Shown piece after piece: positions 12,401-26,100 of a stretch of 64,000 nt of DNA. The translations under genes and the position numbers were made by a program. The stretch comes from Dirofilaria immitis. Lineage: Eukaryota; Nematoda; Chromadorea; Rhabditida; Onchocercidae. Below the pieces are notes generated by a model. It had not been told where the DNA came from, did not search any database, and saw only the letters and a list, made by a program, of their open reading frames with translations. The DNA lies in the NCBI GenBank assembly GCA_024305405.1, contig JAKNDB010000076.1, positions 678,501 through 742,500 on the forward strand, given 5' to 3'. The stretch's first letter is position 1; each line of letters begins with the position of its first letter.

Positions 12401-15400
12401 GAACACAGATATGGCGCTGACATCATCTTGCGAAAGCGTTTTGAAGAATTCATAGCTCGAAAACAAACGATTGGTTTGGGAACGCGGCATGTACCGGTTA
12501 TCTGTGCTGTATTAGAAGGCGGTACTTGCACTATACGAGCAATACTTCAATATTTAACCAAGTACATTGATTCTAAAAACTTTCTGTATACGAAATTTCG
12601 ATGATTAAGTTGCACGATGATTCAAATTTGTTTTCGTTAATTTTCAAAATTTTAGTCAACCTCCAGTTCCAGTGATCGTTTGTGACGGTAGCGGAAGAGC
12701 TTCAGATCTCATTGCATTTGCACATCGACATATTTTGGAGAATGGGTTAGTTTTAAACATTTTATCATTTGACATATTATCAATAACTTCATGACAAAGT
12801 AAACTTTTCATTTCTTAATATAATCGAATTCCATTGATAGCAAACTGAGCCAGTATGCATCATTCATAATTATGAAATTTTAGAATATGTTTACTCTTTT
12901 TTGTGGAGAAATAAAACTAAATGTCAATGAATCTATTGTTAGAGGAGCGAAAAGTAGTGACCAGTGAAAATTACTTACAAGAAATGACTTTTAAAAATTA
13001 ATTATGTTCTTTAACAGTAGGAAATTATATTAATTTGCAGTAATTTGCCAAGAGAAATTCGTGAGCAGCTTCTCAACCTTATTGGATCAGTGTTTCGTTA
13101 CAGTTCAACACCAGTGGAACAAATTCTTGAAGAAATATTATGTTGTGCCAAACATCGAGATTTGGTACTTTGATTATATACTGAAAATGATCAATTCCTA
13201 AAAAATTTATTGATAATTATCCTTTTTGTTTACTTTCAGAATCTTTTTCTTCTCTCTCTTTTTAGCTAACAGTTTTCCGTCTGAGTGAAAACAAGAAGCA
13301 AGATGTTGATCACGCTATTCTGATTGCTATACTGAAAGGGCAAAATCTGTCAGCAGCTGATCAGGTGCACTTTTTATTACAATAACATGAACTATACCTA
13401 AAGTTTAGGATCCAACGATTGGAACCAAAATACTTTTAACTTTCAAACTGAAATGAGTAATTATTTCAAAATTAATTTTTTTCAAGAAATATTAAAAACA
13501 GCTACGATTAAAATCTCTTTTGAATTAGTCAACTTTAAGCTTGCATTGACTCTTGTATGGAATCGCGTGGATATCGCACGCTCAGATATTTTCATAGCCA
13601 ATCAAAATTGGAACCCGCATTTGTTATATAATGCAATGATGGAAGCACTAGCGTTAGATCGCGTTGATTTCGTTAAACTTTTACTTGAAAATGGAGTTTC
13701 AATGAAAAAATTTCTGACGATTAGTCGGCTGGAACAACTTTACAATATGGTAATTCGCTTCTGCTTGTTGTATTCTTTAATTTTTCAATCCCTTTGATTT
13801 TTATACTAACTTGAAATAGTAGTAATATAATTTGAAAATATAACTTCAAATAATATTTATCTAACTTTTCTTCTGATATAAATTACTAATATTTGGCTTT
13901 GAAACTAATATTAAAAAATTTTCATCGCATTAAAAGTCATTAATATATGTATAGGAACAAGATTCGATTTTACCTCTGATCAATGATAGCATGTCGATAG
14001 TTGATGGCCGAATTACATTGCCAAAAATTGGAATAGTTATAGAACGACTGATGGGAAATGCTTACAAATGTTCCTACACATCGAGGAAATTCAAAAATAA
14101 GTATGAGAAATGCAAAAAAAAGCATTGGTATGCGATTTGCTTCGTTTTTGAAATAAATTTATATGTGAAAACTTATATTTTTCTCGTTCAAAAAAATTGA
14201 ATATAAATTTTCAGATCTCCAGAATTCCAAGTTTTCAGAGTCTCTGTGCAACGTATTCAAAAACGAAGCAAATGGCTGAAGTAATGTTTTACTTTAATTT
14301 TACATAAATATGTTATAAATTTTCATTTAGCGAAGTTCGGGCTTTTATATTGATCTTGGATCATATAATACGGCAGGATTGTAGCATCGACTCTATAATA
14401 CGGCAGGATTGTAGCATCGACTCTATAATACGGCAGGATTGTAGCATCGACTCTAAAACGATAGACATAAAATATAAAATAGTGTAACTTTCATGGAGAA
14501 TTATTAAATCTGCATATATTATATTCTAATTTTTAAATGGATAAGTTTAAGAGGGGCATAGATGTTTGCTTATCTATTATTTAAATTACTTCATGACCAT
14601 CCAAATTTTTTTAAATATACGTTAAACTACTCTTATTTATTTGTTCAGGAAGTGAAAAGCAGTACGAGAAAACGATTGCGAAAGGAAAGCAAAGAGGGTC
14701 AGCCATTGTTTATTAAATTTCGCACAAATACGGTTATCAGGATTATTGGAATCCAAACTCCTCGGAGATCCATCTTTAGTATTTCATCAATTAAGAGCTT
14801 TGCAATGTACAAGCTTCAATTGATCAAAACTGTTGTTCTTAAAAAGTGTTAATTTTTTCACATTGATAGGTGACGATTTCCAATTTCCGTTTAATGATTT
14901 AATGTTGTGGGCAGTTCTGTCACGTCGGCAAGAAATGGCACGTTGCATGTGGACGTATGGTGAGGAGGGTATGGCCAAAGCTTTGGCTGCGATAAGGCTT
15001 TATAAAAGTATGAGTAAAGAGGCAGCAGATGAGTATATCGAAGTCGAAGTATCCAATGAACTTCGAGAGTTTGCAGAGTTTGTCTTTCTGTTTAAGGGTT
15101 CTTTTTAGAAATAAAACCTATCCATTCAAGGAAATATGCTGTCAAAGCACTGTGCATTTTGTAGCCAGAATTTTAATTTCACAGACTTTTTTTAGATGAT
15201 AATGCTTATTTTAGAAATCGCAAAATTACGACTGAATTAACATTAGTCTATAGATAAAATGTGCACATTCAATGAAAAAATGAAGTACAGATTTCATGTT
15301 CTAATCAGGCATTTTCCTTCGGTTATCCAATATTTCGATTCTGAAGCGATTAGGAAAAGTGTGCTTATTGTTGGAATTGAAAAAATCTGATGATCCTTAT

Positions 15401-18400
15401 TTTGTAGGGAATTCAAAAGAGAAAGTTTAAGTTTGCTCAATCACTGTTATATGCAAGATGATGCGGGAACTCTTCGATTGTTAACAGCCGAATTACCTAA
15501 TTGGGGACACCATACTTGTCTCTCTTTAGCAGTTATTGCGAATAATCGAAGATTTTGGCTCATCCATGGTGATTATTGCTTGTCTTCGAGTGATTGATTA
15601 AATCATTTTCTTTCTTTTCTTTGATTTCTTCAAACGAATTTTTTTCTAATCTCAGAATTCGTATTGTTGGCAGATGTAAAAATTAAGAAATTAGACTAGG
15701 AGTTCCGAATCAGTCTTAGAAAAGAAAAACTTAAAATGCAACTTGATTGAATTGATTGTGAAATGAATTTGCTATATTATTTACTGCTCTACAAATAAGA
15801 TGCTTCGCCGATAATAGTTGTGTATTTTTCCATAAAATTTAATTCATAATATTTAAATTTCTACGAAAACTTATTACAACAAAAAATTAATTTCAGTTGT
15901 CAAATTTTGTTGGCAGACTTATGGCATGGTGGTCTCGGCATCAAAAGGTACTTTTTAAGAAATTATCAGCTATTTCTTCCAGCTATTCAAACTTGAAAGT
16001 AATTTTAGCGCTGGCTTTCCCTCCTAGCATTTTGCTAATGGATGTGAAAGCACGAATTTCCAATCGTCGCATGGATTCTTTTGCACAATATTCATTTGTG
16101 TTCGAGGAAATGAATCAAACAATGTAAGATATCTCTTTGACTTACTCTTATGCATTTTGATTACAACTTAAAAAAAATTTTTGGTGAAGAATATTCATAA
16201 AATAAAGGTTTTATCGATTAACCGTTTTGCAGGAGAAAGAAGATGACGATCATAGCCAAAACAGTGCTTGTTCATCATTTTATGCATCAGAGGTACGACA
16301 TATTTTCTATCTTCTGTGTGTTTTACTAAAATTTTAACTTTCAATTATTGCAGCACTTGAAAATAAGAAGAAAAAGCAAATACAAGACAACTGCATTCTC
16401 CCAACGTATGACAAATTTTTTCGAGAGAGCCAATTTAATTGACGAAACTTTGCGAATCAAATCAGGAGCAAGAGAATCGCGAAAATCAATCGGCGCAAAT
16501 TTGCAAGAGGTTGAAGAGATATTTTCATGTAATTTCAGGAAAATGCGAAATAATAAATTTTACTCCTGGTTTATGTTAGCTAGATAGGAAGCTATCTCAT
16601 TACTGCCAGTAATTTGTTTCTTTAGAACTGAGAAAATATTTTAGAGAAAGAAAGATTTACGAATAACCAAACAGATAAGAGAAAAAATGTAGATATAAAA
16701 TATGTATAATATAACATGATTGGTTTAGATATTTGAAAACAATTTTAACGACTTCTCATAGCAGTCTCAGCGCGAAACTGGACATTTTATTGATGAAGAA
16801 AATTTAAACATTTTATGAAATTATGGTAATCGGCAAAATTTCTTTTATAGATGGCGCAGGAAACATCCTGGACGACTAAATTTAGTATCTTCTATTCTGC
16901 ACCGATCACTACTTTCTGGATATGGCTTACAAGTTATTTCATATTTCTGAGCGTTTACACATACGTAATACTAATTGAATTCCCCGTGAAGCCAACTGGA
17001 GTGGAATGGTTTCTCTTTGCATATGTCATCGCTTTTGCTATGGAACATTTTCGAAAAGTAACTTTCGAGAATTCAAACTTGTATCAATGATGTTTGAATT
17101 TTTTGAGTTCATACCACTGTAGAAGGTATTTCGTAATTTATAACAAAATATAGATGAAAGGTATACAATGTACAACTAGTATTATTGTTTACAAAATCTT
17201 ACTTTCACTTGCTATAGCAGTTTTTTTTTGAACTTTTTTTGAATTTTAGTTATTGGTACAGGAAGCAAGTACTATTTGTGAAAAAATACATGTCTATTTT
17301 GATCGCTGCTGGAATTACTTGACTTGGTTGGCCATTATAACATTTTTCATCGGTTTTGCATTCCGATGCAATCAATTAACACGTCATTCATATGGAAGAG
17401 TCATCTTATCATGCAATATTGTGTTCTGGTACATCAAACTTCTGGATTTTATGGGCGTTCATCCAAGACTAGGACCATACATACAGATGACAGGGAAAAT
17501 GGTAGGTCTGACCGAAAATAATTTTGAAGAGACTAAGAAATACAATTCATTTTCACATTGATGACGATGTTAATTGAATGTTTGCTTTTTCATAAAAATA
17601 GTATTTGTGTAAGTTCCGAAGTAAGTTTGCTTATTTCTTCATCTATTTGATAATTTATTATATATCATTTTTTCCATTTACGCATAGTCAGTTTATGTTT
17701 TAAAATTTAACGTATCAGACTAAACAAGTACGTGAGAAGATACTTTTGTTTTCAAACATGAATTATTTGTTTTAGATTGTGAACATGATGTATATTCTGG
17801 CTTTGTTACTAGTGACATTGATGTCTTTCGGAATTTCACGACAAGCAATCACTAATCCTCATGAAAAGTGGCAATGGGTCTTGATAAGAAATATTTTTAT
17901 AAACCGTATTTCATGCTATACGGTGAAGTATATGCCGGAGAAATTGATATCTGTGGAGATGAAGATGAGTTATTTGCATATTTTTACATTTACTGCACTT
18001 TATCTATTGAGATAAGATTTTTGCAAATTCTCCGTTGCTGTCATTGCTAAAATATGATTCATTAAATCTGTAGTTTTAAAACTACATTTGTTGAAGATTT
18101 TTCTTATCCACAAAAAAGTGACTTTGAAGTGATGAAGCATTTTTATCTAAATGTGCTCGCTGAAGATGCCAACTTCATTGGAGCTTTCATTGAAGACATT
18201 TTGTTGATATATTCTATTTCCAGGTATTAATTGTGTTCCTGGTGGCTGGATACCCCAGTTCTAATGACCATCTTCCTCTTAGTAGCAAATATTCTTTTGA
18301 TCAACATGCTAATCGCTATTTTCAAGTTTGTATTTATAGCTATATAAATTTTCAATTTAAACATCATGAAGGATCGAGAAAAAATACAAAAAGTATTAGA

Positions 18401-20936
18401 TATTACAATAATTATGTTAAAATTTGATTTCTGTCTAAAATTCTTTCTCAGTAAATTTTGTAGTTTACAAAATTTTTTTTTAGTAAATTTTGTAGTTGCG
18501 AATTAATTAAAATTGCTTCAGCAATATCTTCAATGAAACAAATGCCATTGCGCAGCAAGTCTGGCTTTTCCAGCGTTACGAGCAGGTTATGGAGTATGAA
18601 AATACACCGTTTTTTCCTCCGCCTTTACGCCGATATCACACATACTCATTCTACTTAAATATTTCTGGAAGGTCAAGAAAATACTAGTCTAAAAATTCTA
18701 ATATAAAGCATATTCTTTTAAAAAATCATACTATTCTCTTTCTGAAAGAGGGCATCATTTTTAATGGGAATTTGATATCGCTCGAATATTGGTTTCCTTG
18801 CCTTTTAGATATTATTTCCTCTTAATTTAAACAAATCCTATTTTTAGTTGCATAGAAGGAATGAAGGAAGGAGACAAGATACTAGCAAATGGGCAGGATT
18901 CTTCGATTTCTCAATGAGTAAGTCAGAAATACTTCTTCAATTCTTAAAATTTCAAACTTTTTAAATGTAATTCTGTTTTTAGAGCTAAGTTTAAACGATG
19001 ACGAATTACGTTTGTTGCACGATTTTGAAGAAGACTGCATGGATGATTTATCGAGGAAGAAGAGTCTTTCGCAAACATTACAAGTCGACTATCATTTAAA
19101 ACCGTCTATAGAAAGGCAAATTATTTTTAATCACTTAGCTAAATAAAGACAGCGATTAATTATAATGAAGTTGTTTCATGCCTCCATTATGATTTTCCTA
19201 CCATTTATAGCAAAGACTTTGTCGGCTTGCGATCACACTAGTACAGAAAAACGTTTCTTGTAAAATGAATAAAGAAGTAGCCATGTGAGATGAAGTTTCC
19301 GTGGCGAGATGATTTCATATATATGTATAAAAATTCATAAATTTTAAGAAAATGATAAACAGTAAAGATGTATATTTCAGAAGTGATAGTTTGCAAGTCC
19401 GACTAAATGATATGGTAAATAAAGATTGCAATATGAAATCATTTTTGCGAGAAATAGAATCGAAACTCTATATTATTGAGAAGAATCAGCAAGCGATGCT
19501 CAAATTATTACAAAATTCGATTGACAATGAAGGAAATTCAGAGAATTTACCAAACACAGAAGTAGTTAGAAAAAATGATCGAAGTGTTATGGAAAAGAAA
19601 GCTTTAACAGGAAAAAGGGAATTATTTGGAATTTATGCAAACCTTAGTAACAGTGACGAAGAAAAGAAAAACTGCACTGTACAGATGAATTTTCAGAAAA
19701 TGTCTACCAGATTACGAAAAGGTAAGCTAGAAAAATCTCGTTTGAAGGTTCCAGAGCTAAGCAGAACAAATAATATTTCTAAAGTCTTGTGTGTTCAATA
19801 TCTTTAATAGTCACACCAATGAAAGACAATATATCCCGTAAACAAGCCAGATTATGCTTGTCAATAGAAACATGCAAGTACCATGTATTGATTGTAGAAT
19901 TTAAAAAATATGTCATATTTCTTCATTAAGATGGAAATGATGTATATATTTAATGAAAATTGCAGTCTGTTGGGAACTTGCCTAGGTCAGAGAGTCTAAA
20001 ATACTTGAGCACTAGCTTCTCAATAAAGCCGAGAAGAATACAATGAAGAACAGACGATCTCTATAATCATTTAGAAATTTTATTTCTTAAGGAATTCTTC
20101 AGTAAATATTTTATAGATCTGTACTTCCATTGGAATATTCTAACGGAAAAAAAACATGGATTAGAAGTTTTGAGTTTCAGAAGATCATTTATTCTTCGCG
20201 ATGAAGTTTACACATCGATAACAGACACAATTAAAATGCCTAAAGTAATGCACGCCCCAGATGGTTCAGTTCGAACAGCTGCATCGCCCAACGTTCTTGC
20301 AACACAATTTAGTGATGCAGCAATCAAAAATCTTGATGAGGTAGAATATGCACTCTTTCAGATAATGATATTGGAGATGATTTAAATTTCTTGAATTTTC
20401 AAAGACAGGAGATTCAACAACTATTTTCTGGGGAAATTATTAGAATTCCTAGTTTTTTAGTGTAGCACAGCTCCCAATAGTGGAATGAATTCATCAGTCG
20501 TTAGGTTACGATTATAAATTTTTCGAAAATGCTGGAAATACAGTAAAGTTTAATATGGACATTCAAATCACGCTTTTACTGACTAATACATACCGATTCA
20601 TATCTTTTCATATTCTGTTTGCTTTGACTGCTGACTTCGTCCAGTACTTGGACATCTACCTAATTTTTTTGTCATCAAAAAGAGTGTTCATTCGCTGAGA
20701 AGACTTGAAGTAAGGAGTATTCAGCTTGAAATTGATTTCTGTCAAATTTTTCACTTTAGGTTTCTAGCTGCACAACTGGAAGAGGGATACAGGAAAGAAA
20801 CATACAACAATCAGTGTGGTCCATTACAGATCTTGTGGATATTTGTCGAAGTCGAGAACAATTATCGGAATCAGCAAATAGCGACATGGACGAAACTATC
20901 ATATGTACATCTCCGCGTGTCGAACTTGAAGACTGA
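9440..20936 (+). CDS. TRPM-family cation channel (GON-2/GTL-like), frame broken by single-base gaps
   Basis: A plasma-membrane TRPM channel without a kinase domain. The start is placed at ATG 9440, directly after an in-frame stop. Well-supported exons include 9440-about 9570, 10510-10594 ([15 protein letters not shown]), 11247-11415, 11552-11697, 11806-11952, 12134-12319, 12409-12561, 12656-12745, 13041-13164, 13266-13364, 13540-13749, 13955-14100, 14215-14280, 14870-15077, 15408-about 15573, 15896-15947, 15983-about 16122, 16851-17057, 17250-17501, 17776-about 17955, 18224-18325, 18522-about 18672, 18848-about 18917, about 18982-19090, 19380-19720, 20181-20340 and 20760-20936. The N-terminal TRPM homology region ([44 protein letters not shown]) is followed by membrane segments, the pore motif [10 protein letters not shown], the TRP box ([11 protein letters not shown]), a coiled coil (about 19380-19500) and the ending SPRVELED. 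The pore motif resembles Ca/Mg-permeable members. At least five single-base deletions break the frame (see findings). Junctions near 9570-9884, 14280-14870, 16122-16580 and 17955-18224 are unresolved. Confidence 0.88.
10381..10409. repeat. GA microsatellite
   Basis: A run of GA dinucleotides with short interruptions, within an intron of the TRPM gene. Confidence 0.85.
14364..14453. repeat. Three exact 30-bp tandem copies in a TRPM intron
   Basis: The 30-base unit begins TATAATACGGCAGGATTG and occurs three times head to tail (14364-14393, 14394-14423, 14424-14453) with no mismatch. It lies in the intron after the exon ending at 14280. Perfect identity implies a recent expansion; the unit is richer in GC than its surroundings. 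Confidence 0.95.
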
Positions 20937-22790
20937 CGGATCCAGTGTTGAATATGACGAAATAAGAGGATATTTACACCGAATAATAGATGATAGTAAC
21001 TCATTATTTCACGATAACATCTGAGATGATTACAGTGCAACTGCTTGCTCCTATACACATATCTCTTTGCTGTCATCGCCCTACAGCAATTCGATACCTT
21101 ATATTTCTTATCCATGCGCCTCAGAAGCCGAAGTCGTCTCCTGGTTGTTACTTTTTCAGCAGATACCGTAGCCTTCATCTTTATATTTGGATAATTTGCT
21201 GAAAACAACACGAAACGTAAAATTCGAAGTTACCGAAATCTTTTGCAATAGTTAGCAGCTGGGGCAGAGCAGAAATATCCCCGGGATCATGCGGTAGTAT
21301 TTAACATTTTCGTAATGTCTGGCGATTAAGTAAAAAAATTTTTGGAGTTAATGGCTTTCAAAATATGCAAATTTTAGGCTTAGCAGTTAATCGTTTCTTT
21401 TATTTTATAATTTTGATGGGGTGCGTGCCTTATCTATTTAATTGGGAGAATTCCCGTCTTGCTCGTTTTCTGCATGATTTATTGAGAGATTTTCGATACT
21501 ATTCCATTGCTCTTATTGCCTCAAAATTATTAGGAACAAACATATACTGAAGTGAAAATAAAATGACAGGTATTGAATTACTCATGGCGGATGCGAACAA
21601 CATTGCTTAGCCGAGAAACGACGCTTCAGTGATTAAAAGTAGATTACGGTAACCGAGCTCGCTCGCGTCGTTGCTTTGTAGTTTGATATTGTGTGAAATT
21701 TTATAAAACAGTCTCAACTGTTTATAAATTTCCAAAAAAAAGAAAAATGATTTGGTCCACGAAATGTAATACAGATAGAAACTCGGCTCCACCTAAAATA
21801 ATTCCTAAATATAACTTTAAATTCGGTTAAGTACTTTAATGATGATTTACTCAAATAACATAAACGACATTCATTAAACATCTTTCCACATTATCAAATT
21901 TAAGATTCTTTTTCCATTTTCAAAGTTTTATTAATTCTTCCAGCATGTTTTCTGGAAATTTGAAATGAGATCCATTCAAGACTTGCTACCATTTCGTTCG
22001 TCCGATTGATCGGTAATGTTCTGACTCATTCAATGTAAAGTGTCATCAATCTTAAAAATGAAGTCTTACTGAAGTCCTTGAATACAGCTAAGATCGCAGG
22101 TAACATTCCTCTTGGATTGTGAGATAGTATCTGCGATTTTCAAGGTGATCTTAGAAAATCGGTTTGGGGTAAGAAAGTGAGAGAAATGATTATGCTCCAA
22201 AGCGGAGTTGTGCAAAAGTGTTTAATTAAGAAAAAATCCGGCGAAGAGTACCGCTGACAACAATCGGGATGAATAAAACACATCGGTTTGTACACTAAAG
22301 TTACTGTTAGTCTCGGGATCATGCGCCATAAGAGAATGACGTCATCCATGTTCGTTTCACCGGGAATCTGTCTTCTCTTACCCAGGGAAATCGAGAAAAA
22401 TTCGGTAGGTAGTGGAGAGCAGAGCTTCATGGAGTCGATTCATTTCAAATCTGTCCAGTCTTTCCAATGGATAGCGCCATTCTTTCGTTCTTTTCATTTA
22501 CGTCGTTCCATTTCCAGTCCAACATCGATTCAAAGATTATCTATTGGATTAATTATTTTTGAACTCAATAATACCTGTAAAAAAGGAGGTGGAATTCAGC
22601 AAATTAAAATTGGGATTGAAATCATAAGGTACGTGGCTTTTAGATTGGTGAAAAGGAAGAATAATGTATTTTTTGACTCGAGTTGGAACTGATTATTATT
22701 GAAAAGTATATGGAACTGTCGGGGAGCGAAAGAATTTCAGGTTGCATTTTGATAGACAGTCATTTCAGTATATCAAAATTTGGAAAAACT
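20937..22790. other. Non-coding interval between TRPM and the Ser-rich gene
   Basis: No exon is supported. A 134-codon open frame on the plus strand (22288-22692) and a 96-codon one on the minus strand (22140-22430) overlap in a less AT-rich patch. Neither shows a recognisable domain or convincing splice sites. A minus-strand open frame at 20756-21211 is the shadow of the last TRPM exon. Confidence 0.5.
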
Positions 22791-23131
22791 GTGTAACGAG
22801 TGAGATTTCGTATAACATAGAAGAGGATATTGTTAAGGTGTGTAGAAGTATCATTGCACAGAGTACAATATATTGGTAAGCTTTTCCTGTAATTAAGCTA
22901 TTTTTGCGAATTTTGATTCTAAATTTATAAAACAATATTTGTTATGGATTATAAAACGATGGATATTTTCCAGTAACACTTCATGAGATATTTACGATTG
23001 GTAAATTTTTTTAATAGTCAATTCTAATTTCCAAATTAATTGCAGACTTCCTTTTCATGCAAATTTCACTCGTCATAGTAAGTTGATGTTATTGTGTAAC
23101 GAGTGAGATTTCGTATAACATGGAAGGATAT
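22791..23131. repeat. Pair of 37-40-bp direct repeats
   Basis: Copies at 22791-22830 and 23094-about 23130 share GTGTAACGAGTGAGATTTCG and the bases after it. The first 28 bases are identical; the second copy then has one substitution and lacks three bases. They are 303 bases apart. The first lies before, and the second just inside, the putative 5' UTR exons and introns of the Ser-rich gene. Confidence 0.85.
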
Positions 23132-23162
23132 TCATCTCTTTTTTTGCAGAAATAATACATAC

Positions 23163-26100
23163 ATGGATGCTACAGTGCATGTTCCATTTTGTATATCTCT
23201 CAAGCAACGATCGAATCATGCAGCAAAGCCAGGGTACTCATCTCTTTCCTGATCATTTGTGGTGGTCTAGAATTCATGTATCGAATGAACAAAAGCTTTT
23301 GACACAGTAATTATGCTTTATAAAAATTAGCAAGGGAATAATATAGTTGAATCTTTTTCTCTGATAACATAGTATCATTGAATAAATCGTCCGTAGAAGA
23401 ATAAAAAATTGTGACTTATAGGATGAAGCGGGAATTCCACACAGAGCATTATCATTATCATTACATCCTTATTCTTCTCGGTTAGACAATGGAAATGAAA
23501 ATTGTAATCATGGTAGTACTACAATGGATATTCAAGCAAAAGTGGATAAATTTACTACATTTGTACCTCGTAAGTTTTTCCTTAAATTTACTAATTCTTG
23601 TATAGATTAGATATATTCTTTGATGTCCTTGATGAAAGAAGCGGCAGTTCTATAGTTTATGCTACGCAGCTGCTAAGTGTACCTATTGGGTATAAAGAGA
23701 TATTCTTAATAAATCAGGTACAATTTTTCAGATGCATGAGTCTAAATAAAAGTAAGACCTATAAAGAAATTTTTTTGAAATTTCTTCAGAATTTCTCAGT
23801 TTTTTATCTGCTTCAGATTGACTTTATTTTAAATTATTGTTGCCGTTCAGATGCACTACAGAGAAGTGAGTCGCTAAGTGATGATCAAACAAATTTAACG
23901 AAGATTGTTCCAGTATCCGCATCTCAGTCGATGGTGATTTCATGTGACAACTCGAAGTCATTTTTCTTCAAAAGCATTACTCCATACGAGCAGCAGGGAA
24001 GAACGGCACGAAAAATGCCGTCCGAACTTATTCTGCCATCAGTGCCACCTTCATCATCACAATCGATTAATGATTCGCTAGCTTCGAATCAAACATTACC
24101 TCTTCCGCATTGCAGCTTTTCGGTGCCGATGACGAATACGACGACTGGTTTACTCTCACACGGTCCGTATTACGATCGTACAATAAATGATAACTTTTAC
24201 AAAAATCGAGATCCTATATTGGTGAAGGAAGTACTCCAGGAAGGTCATTGCTATGATAATGCTCCGCGCAAATTAAGACTTAAAACAACAGAGGGACCAT
24301 CTTCTGGATTACTTTCCACTTACGGACGACCAGGATGGTATGATGGTTCGAGACAATCTACGCTATCCTATTCTAGTCATGGAGCATCACGATTTTATAC
24401 AAGACCGTCACCCTCACTACCACTCCTTCCACTTGGTCAGACATATGGTAGAGGCATACCTCGACGTCTTATGTTGAATAGTTTTCCTGAGTCATATTGG
24501 TAGGTTTTCATAGATATATTCCAGATTTTTCTGATTTTTTCTAAGTCCTCGGGATTCTTAAATTCTAATTATTTGACATTGAGATTGATGTTATGACTGG
24601 CAATGTTATTGAGCGCATAAATAAAAAGAAACGCTGTTCTGTATATCTACGTTTATTCCTTCTCGTCTTCTCTTTTCACTAGATCGTTTTACTCCAAGAA
24701 AGACCTAAACATACTTTTTAAGTTATTGTCTTGTTTCAGAAATAAATATGGAGAGAAAAATTTTTGTTTTATATTGTTGTACTTGTAGATAATCTAGTGA
24801 TATTACCAGAATTATTATTATATTTAAATGCTATCAATTTATTAAGTTGTGAAGCGGAATCGTTTGGCGAATCTGCTTGCAATATTTCGAATCGATTCAA
24901 GAGCGATACTGAAGGTTAGTAAGAATTTATTTGTATTTGATTGCTTGAATTATACTTACTTCATATAGTTTATTTTTAGTTATAATTACTGGTTTTTCCT
25001 TTAGCATGTGATGAATTTACTTTCGAGTATATCAGAGTAATTTTATTACTTTACTTATCGAATTGAATAGAATTGAAAAATCCAGCTCACCGTATTTACT
25101 AATTATTAGTTTGAAATGTTGCCATTCTCAACTGTTCTTTATTTTCTGAGAGTCTGTTGTATCTACCTCATGAGAAAAATCAGCAATCTTACACAATTCA
25201 TGTTGTCTAGGAAATGTGCCATCAATTACAACCACATCAATCATTCAGTCAATGTACAGTGGTGCAAACATTACGTACACTGCAGCAGGCACTGCACCAC
25301 CTCCTAAAACGTAAGTTTTGAATTTTTATTTTATAAAAATCCATTTTCGTCATTTACTCTCATTTTCATGAATTGAATAATGAAAAGAGAAGCTTTTGCA
25401 TGGCATTTATTTGTTTGGATTCTTTTCTCCATGTTCCCGAATTCATTTTTTGTGAATTCAGCGAGCTTTTTATTATTTTTATTTTTTTGGAATCGCAAGT
25501 CAGAAAAAGAAAGTTATTAATTAATGCAATCTTTAAAGGGAATAGTCTTACTTTTCTTAATATTCTAATTCTTTTTCCTGAGAGAGAACTTATGAAAAAC
25601 AAGAGATTTTAGCACATCTAATTATTTTCCAAAATAATTTTAAAAATTTCTATTTTAATTGAAAAATTAGAAATGTTCATTTAAATTGCAATATTGCAGT
25701 AGCATATTCGTCACATATAAATACATAGAAGTTTTTGAATAAGAAAATTTTAACTTTTTGAAAAATTTTCTTAAAATTTAGATTCAGAGACAATCCAGAT
25801 CAAGTTGTTATATGCTCTTCGACAACCAGCGGCAGAACTCTTACGTATCCTTACCCATCAAAATCAACATATACATATGTTGAATGTGACGATTAATCAC
25901 GCAAGGGCATCACCAAGAGAAGGAACGTGCGAACTTTCAATGCACAGGTGACATTATGTTATCCTTCTTTTTAAGATGCTTTCAAATATTTTTGAGAGCA
26001 AGTATCAAATGATAAGTATGTCAACATTTTATTTCAATATGTCTAAGTTTGAAAACAATTTCACTTCATTTCGAAGCATTGAGAAAAATATCACTTATTT

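Noticed and set aside
9440..20936. Calling the TRPM gene a pseudogene outright
   Set aside because: Breaks are single-base losses of the same kind as in CK2 beta and USP-OTU, with all motifs kept; sequencing error fits better.
20756..21211. 151-codon open frame on the minus strand
   Set aside because: It is antisense to the last TRPM exon, which reads through [18 protein letters not shown] to a stop on the plus strand with a good acceptor and matching phase.
22140..22692. Opposing open frames of 96 and 134 codons
   Set aside because: Neither shows a domain or credible splice sites, and they overlap each other.
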